From assembly GCA_900548975.1 (NCBI GenBank), contig URMS01000026.1, positions 1 through 38,558 of the forward strand: DNA of 38,558 bases, read 5' to 3'. Below, piece by piece: positions 1-7,463 of the stretch (its first letter is position 1; the number at the start of each line of letters is the position of its first letter). Both the position numbers and the translations under genes were made by a program. The DNA comes from an uncultured Porphyromonadaceae bacterium (GTDB lineage: Bacteria > Bacteroidota > Bacteroidia > Bacteroidales > Muribaculaceae). Under the pieces are notes generated by a model that saw nothing but the letters and a program-made list of their open reading frames with translations, did no database searches and was not told where the DNA came from.

Positions 1-22
1 TTTAGCCTGTTTAAACTATAAA

Positions 23-55
23 AAGAGACTGCCCAAACTTGTTAGACAGTCTCTT
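23..55. terminator. Hairpin, probable terminator of an off-window gene
   Basis: A perfect 9-base inverted repeat, AAGAGACTG (23-31) and CAGTCTCTT (47-55), surrounds a 15-base loop and has an A-run on its left flank. This suits a terminator used in the minus direction or in both. It could also be the end of a mobile element, but no second copy or transposase is visible. Confidence 0.5.
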
Positions 56-215
56 CCTGTATTATCTTATCTTTCTATTTAGTCCGATTATTGTTTCTTA
101 AAAGTCCATAATTCAAAGACAGTGCCGGATATATTAGTATATTATATGAAAAAGAGTCCGGCGCGCCGGGTGCCGAAGGAGGGTCTTTGTCGTTCCGGAA
201 TTCATGGATTTTACG

Positions 216-223
216 TAATTTTG
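216..223 (+). promoter_or_regulatory. Bacteroidota -7 element, SGNH hydrolase gene
   Basis: TAATTTTG matches TAnnTTTG and is followed by C, as at most promoters in this window. It predicts a start near 230 and a leader of about 45 bases. No clear -33 TTTG lies 19-20 bases upstream. Confidence 0.5.
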
Positions 224-274
224 CAATATTAGCTAATCCGGCGAATAAAGAGAAGTCGCTGAATAATTAGAAGT

Positions 275-805
275 ATGAGCTGCAACGACGATGCAACCGT
301 TAGCCTGGATTTTATAGGCGATTCTATCATTGCACGCTGGGATATAGATGAATATTTTCCGACGTGGCAGGTGTATAACTATGGTGTGCCGGGAGCCGGC
401 ATCGACTATATAGAGGGCAATGCCGGCCGTTTTGCCGGCAGGCAGGTGGTGGTGGCGATAGGCACCAATAATATCAACGATATGGCCCCGTGGCGTATCG
501 AAAAGTTTGTCGGGCGGTATATGTCGGCTATCGGGGGGCTTGGCGCATCGAGGGTGTATCTGTATTCGTTGCATCCGCGCAATTTCAGAAGCGACCGCAG
601 CGATGTGAATACAGATGTGGCAGACTTCAATGACCGTATCCGGGCCATAGTGCCGGATGTACCGTCTGTAGTGTACCTTGACGTATACAGTGATTTTATC
701 TACGAAAGCGAGCCCAATCCACAGCTATACTACGACAGGCTTCATTTGAGCCCTTACGGATATGAAATCCTCGTATCGGCACTGAAAAAAGCCCTTGAGG
801 TGTAG
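275..805 (+). CDS. SGNH/GDSL-family hydrolase without signal peptide
   Basis: The 176-residue protein carries the SGNH blocks in order: GDSI with nucleophile Ser17, a block II glycine in NYGVPG (Gly37), GTNN (Asn66), and DRLHLSPYGY with Asp154 and His157 as the acid and base. The family cleaves esters such as acetyl or acyl groups on sugars and lipids; the substrate here cannot be told. The start is the only ATG before the first block, and an in-frame stop at 260-262 closes the frame upstream. The protein begins Met-Ser-Cys-Asn-Asp-Asp, which resembles the sequence around a lipoprotein cleavage site, yet no hydrophobic signal segment precedes it. It may be cytoplasmic or the remnant of a lipoprotein. 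The next small gene follows its stop codon directly. Confidence 0.8.
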   Translation: MSCNDDATVSLDFIGDSIIARWDIDEYFPTWQVYNYGVPGAGIDYIEGNAGRFAGRQVVVAIGTNNINDMAPWRIEKFVGRYMSAIGGLGASRVYLYSLHPRNFRSDRSDVNTDVADFNDRIRAIVPDVPSVVYLDVYSDFIYESEPNPQLYYDRLHLSPYGYEILVSALKKALEV

Positions 806-982
806 ATGAGCCAGCGATGGTATAATCGGCGGAATATGCTGCTCCAAGAAGAATACGATCGCTACGTGAGGAGAGTTCACATTCCGGAAGACAAGAAGAA
901 AAGGACCCGAGACATCCGCAAAGCTCAGGAGAGGGTAGCGGGCAAGGTCCATAAAGAGAAGTTTCTCGAATTGGGAAGGTGA
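806..982 (+). CDS. Small basic hypothetical protein (58 aa)
   Basis: An ATG follows directly after the TAG of the SGNH hydrolase gene (803-805), so the two are probably co-transcribed and translationally coupled. The 58-residue product is rich in Arg, Lys and Glu (for example EDKKKRTRD) and probably helical. It has no membrane segment or signal peptide, and its single Cys-free, charged composition could suit nucleic-acid or protein binding. I recognise no family. The tight junction and the terminator-like hairpin 35 bases after its stop support it as a real gene, but it remains a prediction. Confidence 0.5.
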   Translation: MSQRWYNRRNMLLQEEYDRYVRRVHIPEDKKKRTRDIRKAQERVAGKVHKEKFLELGR

Positions 983-1016
983 TAACTTTGACTCATATAT
1001 AGAGAGAGAGAAATGG

Positions 1017-1049
1017 AAAACGCCAAATTCACGTAGAATCCGGCGTTTT
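1017..1049. terminator. Bidirectional terminator between convergent genes
   Basis: AAAACGCC (1017-1024) pairs with GGCGTTTT (1042-1049), and ATTC/GAAT inside extends the stem. It ends the plus-strand 806-982 unit and the minus-strand GH67 gene. A second, weaker hairpin, AGATAAA/TTTATCT, lies at 1061-1078. The rest of 983-1165 holds nothing recognisable. Confidence 0.65.
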
Positions 1050-1165
1050 GAGAGATGGTGAGATAAAGTGTTTTATCTTGTGTTGGTAATGGTGTAGGGG
1101 GGCGATGGGGACGTTGCACCGGGGGTTGCTGCAGCGGCAGGTGTGGCGGAGCGGTATCCGCCGGT

Positions 1166-3247
1166 TCATTGCGGCATGTATTTGCCCCAGTCGTGAGGGT
1201 ATGGGATGCGTTTGTAGTAGTCGAGTGTATGTGCGGGCTGTTCGCGGTCGGAGGGTATACCCTTGCGGGCGTAGCTGTCGAAGAAAAGGAGACATCCGTC
1301 GCGCCACCACATGGCTTCCTGCTCCTGATTGCGCAGAAGACGGCCCACACGTTCGTGGCGCTGGGAATCGATAAAGGGTCCGACCGACTCCCATTGGCGC
1401 TGCATAGCGCGGACACTGTCGACTCCGGCGTAGTAGCTGTCGACAAGGCCCTGCCACAGTGTATTGCCGTTTTTCAGACGGTAGTCCCACGGCAGGCGGT
1501 GGAACCACAGCAGCAGATTCTCGGGGCATGTGTCGGGCGAGTCGAAGCGCCGGGCGATGGCAGGATGATACTGCATTACAGCGCCCGTACCCCGCGACGT
1601 GCGGTCTACGCCTATGCTGTCGGCCGAAATTTTATGATAGTCGAAAGCTGTCCACACCGGGTCGTCGTGCCATGGCTCTGGGCCGTTGTGGGTGTTGTAG
1701 TTCATTATGTGATTAAGACCCAGAGGCATGGTGTAGTCCACGTAGGTCTCGCGCGAGCTGTCCATCATGGCTCCTATAGTCGCGACGGCCTCGGGTTCGC
1801 ACGTGAATGTCATGCGGATCCATTCGCGGGCAATGTCGGGGGCTTTCAGAGCGGGATTCCATGCCTGACGACCGAATGTGTACCAGTTGGCCTGGGCGAA
1901 GGGATGGCCGGTCCAGTTGATTTCCGAACCGATGTTGGCCACACCCGCTATGGCCGATATGCGCGAGGCCGCAAGGTGCGAGGCCACTGTCGTACCGCTG
2001 TCATCGGTCGGAGACTCGAGCACTTCCTGATAGAGCGGCCCGAGGAACACGAGGTGGCCGGTATGCCCGAGGTTCTCCTGCGTTATCTGCACTTCGAGGC
2101 CTACCGATGTGGCTTTCATGCCACCGAACAGCGGATGGAATGGCTCGCGGGGCTGAAAGTCTATGGGGCCGTTTTTCACCTGCACGACTACATTATCGTC
2201 GAATTTTCCGTCGAGGGGCGCGAACTCGCGGTACGCGCCGAGCACGCGGTCGTTGCGGCGGTCGTTGAGATATACGAAAGCGCGCCAGAACACGATGCCG
2301 CCGTGAGGCGCCAGTGCCCGCGCGAGCATATTGGCGCCGTCGGCATGCGAGCAGCCGTAGTCCTGCGGGCCGGGCTGCCCTTCTGAGTTCGCCTTTACGA
2401 GAAAACCGCCGAAGTCGGGGATGAGGGCATAGATTTCGTCGGCCATCTCGCGCCACCAGAGCTGTACGGCCGTATCGGCCGGCGAGGCGCTTTTGAGGCC
2501 CCCGATTTCGATCGGGGCGCTGAATTTTGCCGTGAGGTAGACTTTTATGCCGTATGGGCGCCATGCGTCGGCAAGAGCCGCCACTTTGACAAGCCAAGGG
2601 TGCGACAGCATGCAGGCCTTGGCGTTGACATTGTTTATCACGGCGCCGTTGATGCCCACCGAGGCGTTGGCGCGGGCATAGTCGATGAGGCGCGGGTCGA
2701 TGTCGTAGTTGAGACGCTCCCAGTTCCACAGGCTGTAGCCGGCGTAGCCGCGCTCTATGCTGCCGTCGGGATTGTCCCAGTGGTTGAGCACGCGCCTTTC
2801 GATGGCAGGATTATCGACAATGTCGAGTGCTGCGGTGTTGGCGCCAGTCTGCAGGAGACGGAGATATGCAAATGTGCCGTAGAGCGCTCCTGCGGGTGTC
2901 TGAGCGAGTATGGCATTGGTCTTTTTCCGGCCTTTGCCGACGGTGAGGAGGCGGAAGCCGTCGTTTGCCACAGGAGCGAAGAGGCTGTCGGCGAATAGAG
3001 CCGCTTCGGGCAGCGCTATGATGAGGCCGGCTTTGTCGGGAGCGGCGCTGCCGTCGCCGCCGAAGGCTGTGCGGAGTTCTTCGGCTATTACGTCGGCAGT
3101 AGGGCCGGTAAGCCCTATGTGGTACGACGGGGAGTGCCGGCGGTCGATCGTGCTGTTGTAGCGCAGCCACAATTCATATCCGTTCTCGGCCGCAGCCGCC
3201 AGCGAGCAGCACACGATGGCGACCAGAAGAAAGACCCTGCGTGTCAT
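1166..3247 (-). CDS. aguA: GH67 alpha-glucuronidase
   Basis: The 693-residue exported enzyme matches GH67, which removes (4-O-methyl-)D-glucuronic acid alpha-1,2-linked to the non-reducing-end xylose of xylo-oligosaccharides. The N-terminus has a signal peptide (about residues 1-20, with Cys13-Cys14 leaving a lipoprotein possible). The family hallmark NHWDNPDGSIERGYAG lies at 155-170. The catalytic acid is Glu289 in KANSEG, and the general-base pair is Asp363 in GPID and Glu391 in QITQEN, close in number to 292/365/393 of the Cellvibrio enzyme. The length is normal for the family. Its ATG overlaps the stop of the upstream GH105 gene (TAATG, sharing base 3247), so the two are translationally coupled. 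No xylanase or transporter is adjacent, so it probably finishes oligosaccharides produced elsewhere. Confidence 0.93.
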   Translation of the reverse strand: MTRRVFLLVAIVCCSLAAAAENGYELWLRYNSTIDRRHSPSYHIGLTGPTADVIAEELRTAFGGDGSAAPDKAGLIIALPEAALFADSLFAPVANDGFRLLTVGKGRKKTNAILAQTPAGALYGTFAYLRLLQTGANTAALDIVDNPAIERRVLNHWDNPDGSIERGYAGYSLWNWERLNYDIDPRLIDYARANASVGINGAVINNVNAKACMLSHPWLVKVAALADAWRPYGIKVYLTAKFSAPIEIGGLKSASPADTAVQLWWREMADEIYALIPDFGGFLVKANSEGQPGPQDYGCSHADGANMLARALAPHGGIVFWRAFVYLNDRRNDRVLGAYREFAPLDGKFDDNVVVQVKNGPIDFQPREPFHPLFGGMKATSVGLEVQITQENLGHTGHLVFLGPLYQEVLESPTDDSGTTVASHLAASRISAIAGVANIGSEINWTGHPFAQANWYTFGRQAWNPALKAPDIAREWIRMTFTCEPEAVATIGAMMDSSRETYVDYTMPLGLNHIMNYNTHNGPEPWHDDPVWTAFDYHKISADSIGVDRTSRGTGAVMQYHPAIARRFDSPDTCPENLLLWFHRLPWDYRLKNGNTLWQGLVDSYYAGVDSVRAMQRQWESVGPFIDSQRHERVGRLLRNQEQEAMWWRDGCLLFFDSYARKGIPSDREQPAHTLDYYKRIPYPHDWGKYMPQ

Positions 3248-4368
3248 TATTTCTCAAGAAAAGCGGTGGCACACCATAGGATCGGCGCCTGGCCGTGCAT
3301 GTTCCCGAGGAGGCGGCGACGGCCGAGGTAGAAGTCTCTGTCGTTGCTCCGGTTTGTGCCTTCGCATACGTCGGCTATATCGCCGCATTCGTTGATACGG
3401 TCGACAAGCGCTTTCCATGCTTTGTTGACTATGGGCTCGAATTTATCTTTGGGCAGCCAGCCTTTGCGCACGCCTTTGATCATGGCGTAGGTGAACATTG
3501 CCGAGCCCGAAGTCTCGCTCCACACCGTCGGATCGTCGACAAGCTGTGCCCAGAGGCCGTCATCTTTCTGGTATTCGGCAAGTGTATTCATCATCTTCAG
3601 GTACGACTGCATGATGAGGTCGTAGTGCTCGTTTTCGCGTGGTAGCACCGACAGCAGTTCGGTCATGCCGGCGGCCATCCAGCCGTTGCCGCGTCCCCAG
3701 AAGAATGGAGCCTCGGGCGAGTGGTGGAAAAGGCCGTTGGGGCGCTGTATTTTGCCGAGATAGCTCACCATCTGGCGTGCGGTGCGGTCTATATATCTGG
3801 CATCCTTTGTGGCAAGATAGGCCTGGCTCTGAATGGTTGTGACCATGAACATGTCGTCGATCCAGTAGCGTGTTTGCCACGAGAGGCCTTCGTTGAGCAG
3901 CCGGGTGTGCTCGGGATTCTCCTTTTTGGACGCCGGTTTCTGCCACTGGGTATCGGCATACCACAGACCGAGGCTGCGGAAAGCCTTGTTGCCTGTGTGC
4001 ATGTAGAGCTGCAGGGGTACAGAACCGAATACATTGTGGTCGACATGGTTGGGCACGGGCAGAAGCCTCATCTCGTCGCCGAAGAGCGGATAGAGCCTTT
4101 CCTCGAGGGCTTCGAGAGCTTTCTTGTCCTTTGTGGTGCGGGCGAAGCGGATGGCTCCGAGCCATGCGCATGTTTCGGGATATGTGATTTCCTGAGGCGG
4201 ATCGGTGCGTTCGTCGAAATTGGGGTGGGGCACTTCGATGAATCGGGCGCACACTTTGGCGCCGACCTTTTCGGGTGCGTACTTTCCTGTGAAATTATCT
4301 TTGAGATCTTTGGCAGAGGCTATGAGGCAGGCCGAGAGGCAGCAGCAAAGCAGGATGATTTTTTTCAT
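3247..4368 (-). CDS. GH105 (GH88-like) unsaturated uronyl hydrolase
   Basis: The 373-residue protein has the (alpha/alpha)6-barrel signature of GH105/GH88 enzymes: WIDDMFMV at 169-176 with the likely catalytic Asp171/Asp172, WGRGNGW at 224-230, and SETSGSAMF further on. These enzymes remove 4,5-unsaturated uronic acids from oligosaccharides left by polysaccharide lyases, such as rhamnogalacturonan fragments. A signal peptide (MKKIILLCCCLSACLIASA) leads it out of the cytoplasm. LSAC could be a lipobox at Cys14, but the hydrophobic run continues past it, so periplasmic location is as likely. It is the first gene of the operon with GH67, and the promoter lies directly upstream. Substrate cannot be fixed from sequence. 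Pectic fragments are usual for the family, while the partner suggests glucuronate-bearing xylan. Confidence 0.88.
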   Translation of the reverse strand: MKKIILLCCCLSACLIASAKDLKDNFTGKYAPEKVGAKVCARFIEVPHPNFDERTDPPQEITYPETCAWLGAIRFARTTKDKKALEALEERLYPLFGDEMRLLPVPNHVDHNVFGSVPLQLYMHTGNKAFRSLGLWYADTQWQKPASKKENPEHTRLLNEGLSWQTRYWIDDMFMVTTIQSQAYLATKDARYIDRTARQMVSYLGKIQRPNGLFHHSPEAPFFWGRGNGWMAAGMTELLSVLPRENEHYDLIMQSYLKMMNTLAEYQKDDGLWAQLVDDPTVWSETSGSAMFTYAMIKGVRKGWLPKDKFEPIVNKAWKALVDRINECGDIADVCEGTNRSNDRDFYLGRRRLLGNMHGQAPILWCATAFLEK

Positions 4369-4375
4369 AGTATTA

Positions 4376-4401
4376 CAGAGGATTTTTCCTCTGCAAAATT
4401 A
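4376..4401 (-). promoter_or_regulatory. Promoter of GH105-GH67 operon with start-site dyad
   Basis: On the minus strand the -7 element TAATTTTG occupies 4401-4394. A 7-base dyad with a TTTT loop, CAGAGGA/TCCTCTG (4376-4393), follows at once, so the predicted start falls inside it and 7 bases remain before the ATG. It could be an operator or a 5'-end hairpin. Confidence 0.5.
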
Positions 4402-4453
4402 TGCGTAATATCGGCCGGTGATGTGTCTGATAGTGCAAAAAGTGTACATACAC

Positions 4454-4493
4454 AAAAAAATCGCCCGGCGTCGGGAGCCGACGCGGGCGATTT
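4454..4493 (-). terminator. Rho-independent terminator of enolase
   Basis: AAATCGCCC plus GCGTCGG (4458-4474) pair with CCGACGC plus GGGCGATTT (4478-4493) with one bulged G. On the minus strand the stem runs into a string of U residues (4460-4454). It lies 24 bases past the eno stop. Confidence 0.88.
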
Positions 4494-4516
4494 TCTGATA
4501 TTATGCGTAGCCGATA

Positions 4517-5809
4517 TTATTCGGGACGTTTGGTCTTTTTGCCGTAGCCGTAGCGAGCTGCGGAACCGAGCTGTTCCTCGATGCGGAGGAGCTGGTTGTA
4601 CTTGGCCATACGGTCGGAGCGGCTTGCCGAACCGGTCTTGATCTGGCCGGCGTTGGTAGCAACAGCGATGTCGGCGATGGTAGCGTCTTCGGTTTCGCCC
4701 GAACGGTGCGAGATCACAGCGGTGTAGCCGTTGCGCTGAGCGAGCTCTACGGCGCGGAGGGTCTCGGTGAGCGAGCCGATCTGGTTAACCTTAACGAGGA
4801 TGGAGTTGGCGCAGCCGAGTTCGATACCCTTTTCGAGGTACTTAACGTTGGTAACGAAGAGGTCATCGCCAACGAGCTGGCAGCGGTCGCCGATCATGTC
4901 GGTAAGGATCTTCCAGCCTTCCCAGTCGCCTTCGGCCATACCGTCTTCGATAGAGTCGATGGGGAATTCTTCGACGAGTTTCTTGAGGAATTCGGCCTGC
5001 TCCTGGCTGGTAAGCTTGGGAGCGTTGGCACCCTGCTTCCAGGTGTAGTCGTAAACGCCGTCCTTGTAGAATTCCGACGAAGCGCAGTCGAGACCGATGG
5101 TCACGTCCTTGCCGGGAACATAGCCGGCCTTTTCGATGGCCTGGATAATAACGTTGAGGGCATCTTCGGTGCCGTCGAGAGTGGGAGCGAAGCCGCCTTC
5201 GTCGCCTACTGCGGTGCTCAGGCCGCGTGCTTTGAGCACAGCCTTGAGGTTGTGGAATACTTCAGTACCCATGCGGATGCCTTCGTGGAAGGAAGTAGCG
5301 CCGATGGGACGGATCATGAATTCCTGGAAGCAGATGGGGGCGTCGGAGTGAGCACCGCCGTTGATGATGTTCATCATGGGCACGGGCAGCACGTAGGTGT
5401 TGCAGCCGCCGATGTATTTATAGAGGGGAAGACCGAGATAGTCGGCAGCAGCCTTGGCAACGGCGAGCGAAACGCCGAGGATAGCGTTGGCGCCGAGGTT
5501 GCTCTTGGTGTCGGTGCCGTCGAGAGCCAGCATGGTTTCGTCGATGGCAATCTGGTCGAGTGCGTTCATGCCTACCAGAGCAGCGGCGATGGGGCCGTTG
5601 ACGTTGGCTACAGCCTTGAGCACGCCTTTGCCCATGTAGCGGTTCTTGTCGCCGTCGCGGAGCTCGAGAGCTTCGTTAACGCCTGTGGATGCGCCCGAGG
5701 GAACGGAGGCACGGCCGAAAGCGCCGGATTCGAGAACAACGTCTACTTCCACTGTGGGATTGCCGCGCGAGTCGAGAACCTCGCGGCCGATGATTTTTTC
5801 GATTTTCAT
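4517..5809 (-). CDS. eno: Enolase
   Basis: The 430-residue cytoplasmic enzyme converts 2-phosphoglycerate to phosphoenolpyruvate in glycolysis. Residues in place include catalytic Glu204 (VGDEGGFAP) and Lys340 (LVKVNQIG), Mg2+ ligands Asp241, Glu288 and Asp315, and the C-terminal signature SHRSGETED. Length is standard. It forms a single-gene unit with its own promoter at 5886-5916 and a strong terminator at 4454-4493. Codons are strongly biased (AAG, GGC, GTT), in keeping with high expression. The start ATG begins MKIEKIIGREVLDSRG, the expected enolase N-terminus. Confidence 0.98.
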   Translation of the reverse strand: MKIEKIIGREVLDSRGNPTVEVDVVLESGAFGRASVPSGASTGVNEALELRDGDKNRYMGKGVLKAVANVNGPIAAALVGMNALDQIAIDETMLALDGTDTKSNLGANAILGVSLAVAKAAADYLGLPLYKYIGGCNTYVLPVPMMNIINGGAHSDAPICFQEFMIRPIGATSFHEGIRMGTEVFHNLKAVLKARGLSTAVGDEGGFAPTLDGTEDALNVIIQAIEKAGYVPGKDVTIGLDCASSEFYKDGVYDYTWKQGANAPKLTSQEQAEFLKKLVEEFPIDSIEDGMAEGDWEGWKILTDMIGDRCQLVGDDLFVTNVKYLEKGIELGCANSILVKVNQIGSLTETLRAVELAQRNGYTAVISHRSGETEDATIADIAVATNAGQIKTGSASRSDRMAKYNQLLRIEEQLGSAARYGYGKKTKRPE

Positions 5810-5856
5810 GATTGTAATACCTTGGTATATAGTTATGTTTTGTCTTTCAGCTTACG

Positions 5857-5916
5857 GGCGGCTCACAAGCTCCGCCTTTCGGCGGCAAATTTACGAAAAA
5901 TTTCTCTAATACCAAT
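5857..5916 (-). promoter_or_regulatory. Enolase promoter and leader hairpins
   Basis: On the minus strand a -33-like ATTG (5916-5913), a 19-base spacer and the -7 element TAAATTTG (5893-5886) predict a start near 5879. CCGCC (5872-5876) can pair with GGCGG at 5881-5885 or with GGCGG at 5857-5861, so the start region has two mutually exclusive dyads. Only the second would lie wholly in the RNA. Confidence 0.55.
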
Positions 5917-5963
5917 CTGCAAGCTCCTTTTTTCGTTCGATGCGAGAACACTGAATGGCTAAG

Positions 5964-6010
5964 AGATGTTATAAAATATGAAAACCCCTACTGATAACGA
6001 GATAACATCT
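5964..6010 (+). promoter_or_regulatory. Spaced 9-base inverted repeat before small membrane genes
   Basis: AGATGTTAT (5964-5972) and ATAACATCT (6002-6010) are perfect complements separated by 29 bases and end 15 bases before the ATG at 6026. They may be an operator pair or a loose leader hairpin. No TAnnTTTG element is visible for this gene. Confidence 0.3.
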
Positions 6011-6025
6011 TAAAACTACTGCAAT

Positions 6026-6193
6026 ATGTCGCGTTCCACTTCCAATAAAAAAAGCCGCACCCCTGTGTGGGTGGCCATAGGCGCAATCTTTCTGATTATT
6101 CTGCTTATTATCTGGCTTACATTCGCCGACCTTACCGGCAACACCGATGTGGCGGCGTTCCTGGCCCCGTATATTGTTAACTCACCTGCCTGA
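6026..6193 (+). CDS. Small single-pass membrane protein (55 aa)
   Basis: The 55-residue protein has a basic N-terminus (MSRSTSNKKSRTP), one strongly hydrophobic membrane segment at about residues 15-34 (WVAIGAIFLIILLIIWLTF), and a short polar tail. The N-terminus should face the cytoplasm by the positive-inside rule. No family is recognised. It ends 6 bases before the GlsB/YeaQ-family gene and is likely co-transcribed with it, which suggests an envelope or stress role by association only. Confidence 0.6.
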   Translation: MSRSTSNKKSRTPVWVAIGAIFLIILLIIWLTFADLTGNTDVAAFLAPYIVNSPA

Positions 6194-6199
6194 TTGATT

Positions 6200-6502
6200 A
6201 TGGAAACTTTAGCCTCTATTTCTCCCGGCCATGCCGGTCTGCTTATATGGCTCGTATGGGGTCTGATAGGTCTCTTCGAGGGGCTTGTGGCCTCGCGTGT
6301 TCTCGGCGGACGCCGAATCCTGTTCATGGATATTGTGGTGGGCATAGTGGCCGCCGTGCTCGGCGGCATACTCAGCACCAACTTCGTGGGCGACACTCCG
6401 GTGCAGCTGTTTCTGCTGTCGATACTCGCCGCCATCTTCTTCTCGGCCCTGATACTGTGGCTCGTAGGCGCCCTCTTCTATAAGAACGAGGAAGAAATGT
6501 AA
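6200..6502 (+). CDS. GlsB/YeaQ/YmgE-family stress membrane protein
   Basis: The 100-residue protein has three hydrophobic segments, roughly residues 14-32, 42-61 and 70-92. Its middle is glycine-rich (DIVVGIVAAVLGGIL), typical of the GlsB/YeaQ/YmgE family, also annotated as transglycosylase-associated proteins. These are small inner-membrane proteins induced by stress in several bacteria, and their biochemical activity is unknown. I chose the ATG at 6200, which gives METLASIS; an in-frame TTG at 6194 would add two residues. It is preceded by the 55-residue membrane protein and followed by a GC-rich terminator. Confidence 0.75.
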   Translation: METLASISPGHAGLLIWLVWGLIGLFEGLVASRVLGGRRILFMDIVVGIVAAVLGGILSTNFVGDTPVQLFLLSILAAIFFSALILWLVGALFYKNEEEM

Positions 6503-6527
6503 TAAGCACTTTCACTTAAAAAATACG

Positions 6528-6560
6528 ACCGCGACTCCCTGTGCCGGGAGCCGCGGTTTT
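6528..6560. terminator. GC-rich terminator after GlsB-family gene
   Basis: ACCGCG and CTCCC (6528-6539) pair with GGGAG and CGCGGT (6546-6557) with one A-C mismatch and a 6-base loop, followed by TTTT. It sits between convergent genes, next to the stuttered inverted repeat at 6562-6623. Confidence 0.8.
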
Positions 6561-6561
6561 A

Positions 6562-6623
6562 GGTTATGGGTTAAGGGTTGAAGGTTAAGGGCGAAAATTC
6601 TCTTTAACCCCTAACCCTTAACC
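6562..6623. repeat. Inverted repeat with 7-base stuttered arms
   Basis: The left arm is four consecutive 7-base units: GGTTATG, GGTTAAG, GGTTGAA, GGTTAAG (6562-6589). The right arm is TTTAACC, CCTAACC, CTTAACC (6603-6623), the inverted form of the same unit. About 13 bases separate them. The transcript would fold into a long imperfect hairpin ending 8 bases before the nagB stop on the other strand. Confidence 0.8.
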
Positions 6624-6631
6624 ATTTATTT

Positions 6632-7447
6632 TCACTTTACTACTATAGTCGCGGGGTCGATGTTTGCGGCTTCGATGTCCTTGAAGTAGCGGTATGTGCC
6701 TACCTTAAGCTCGGCGCAGGCGTCTTCGTCGGCCACGATGATGGCCTTGGGGTGCATCTGGAGAGCCGAGATGGTCCACATCTGGCTTATGCCGCCTTCG
6801 ACGCCGTGCTTGAGGGCGCGGGCCTTGTTGTGGCCGTTGACCAGCAGAAGCACGCTGCGGGCGTCCATCACAGTGCCAACACCTACTGTGAGGGCTGTCT
6901 TGGGCACGAGATTGACGTTGCCCTCGAAGAAGCGCGAGTTGGCGATGATAGTGTCCTGTGTGAGGGTCTTCATGCGGGTGCGCGATGTGAGGCTCGAGCC
7001 CGGTTCGTTGAAGGCTATGTGGCCGTCGGGGCCCACGCCGCCCATGAAGAGGTCGACACCGCCGTAAGCGGCCATTTTTTCTTCGAAACGACGGCATTCG
7101 GCTTCGGGGTCTTCGGCGTTGCCGTTGAGTATATTCACGTTTTCACGGGGTATGTCGATGTGGCTGAAGAAGTTGTTCCACATGAACGAGTAGTAGCTTT
7201 CGGGGTGTTCCTTGGGCAGGTTAACATATTCGTCCATGTTGAAAGTGACAACATTCTTGAAAGATACCTTGCCCTGCTTGTAGAGCTCGATGAGAGCGCG
7301 GTACATGCCCAGAGGCGAGCTGCCGGTGGGGCATCCGAGCACGAAGGGATGCTCTGCAGTAGGATTGGCTGCGTTGATGCGCGAGGCCACGTAGTTGGCG
7401 GCCCACTGCGACATGTTGTCGTAGTCTTTTTCGATTATCAGTCTCAT
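6632..7447 (-). CDS. nagB: Glucosamine-6-phosphate deaminase
   Basis: The 271-residue cytoplasmic enzyme converts glucosamine-6-phosphate to fructose-6-phosphate and ammonia, moving amino sugars from mucin or cell wall into glycolysis. The catalytic residues coincide in number with E. coli NagB: Asp72 in FNMDEYV, Asp141 and His143 in GPDGHIAFNEPG, and Glu148. The phosphate-binding loop GCPTGSSP lies at 38-45. Its start is 16 bases after the stop of the upstream beta-barrel gene, so the two form an operon. No nagA is adjacent. Confidence 0.96.
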   Translation of the reverse strand: MRLIIEKDYDNMSQWAANYVASRINAANPTAEHPFVLGCPTGSSPLGMYRALIELYKQGKVSFKNVVTFNMDEYVNLPKEHPESYYSFMWNNFFSHIDIPRENVNILNGNAEDPEAECRRFEEKMAAYGGVDLFMGGVGPDGHIAFNEPGSSLTSRTRMKTLTQDTIIANSRFFEGNVNLVPKTALTVGVGTVMDARSVLLLVNGHNKARALKHGVEGGISQMWTISALQMHPKAIIVADEDACAELKVGTYRYFKDIEAANIDPATIVVK

Positions 7448-7463
7448 ATTCGTTTGGTTATGA

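Noticed and set aside
23..55. Terminal inverted repeat of an insertion sequence
   Set aside because: No transposase, second end or target duplication is visible in the window; a terminator explains the hairpin more simply.
158..169. Perfect 12-base palindrome CCGGCGCGCCGG
   Set aside because: Isolated and without a U-run or neighbouring copy; it could be chance in a GC-rich genome, so no function is claimed.
146..232. 28-codon mini-ORF (MKKSPARRVPKEG...) upstream of the SGNH gene
   Set aside because: It overlaps the predicted -7 element at 216-223 and has no partner, family or coupling to the next gene.
4706..5962. 418-codon frame antisense to enolase
   Set aside because: Enolase is certain on the other strand; the antisense product is Val/Glu/Ala-rich with no motif.
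6562..6623. Telomere-like GGGTTA repeat
   Set aside because: The period is 7, not 6, and the inverted copies pair as a hairpin between convergent genes; nothing suggests a chromosome end.
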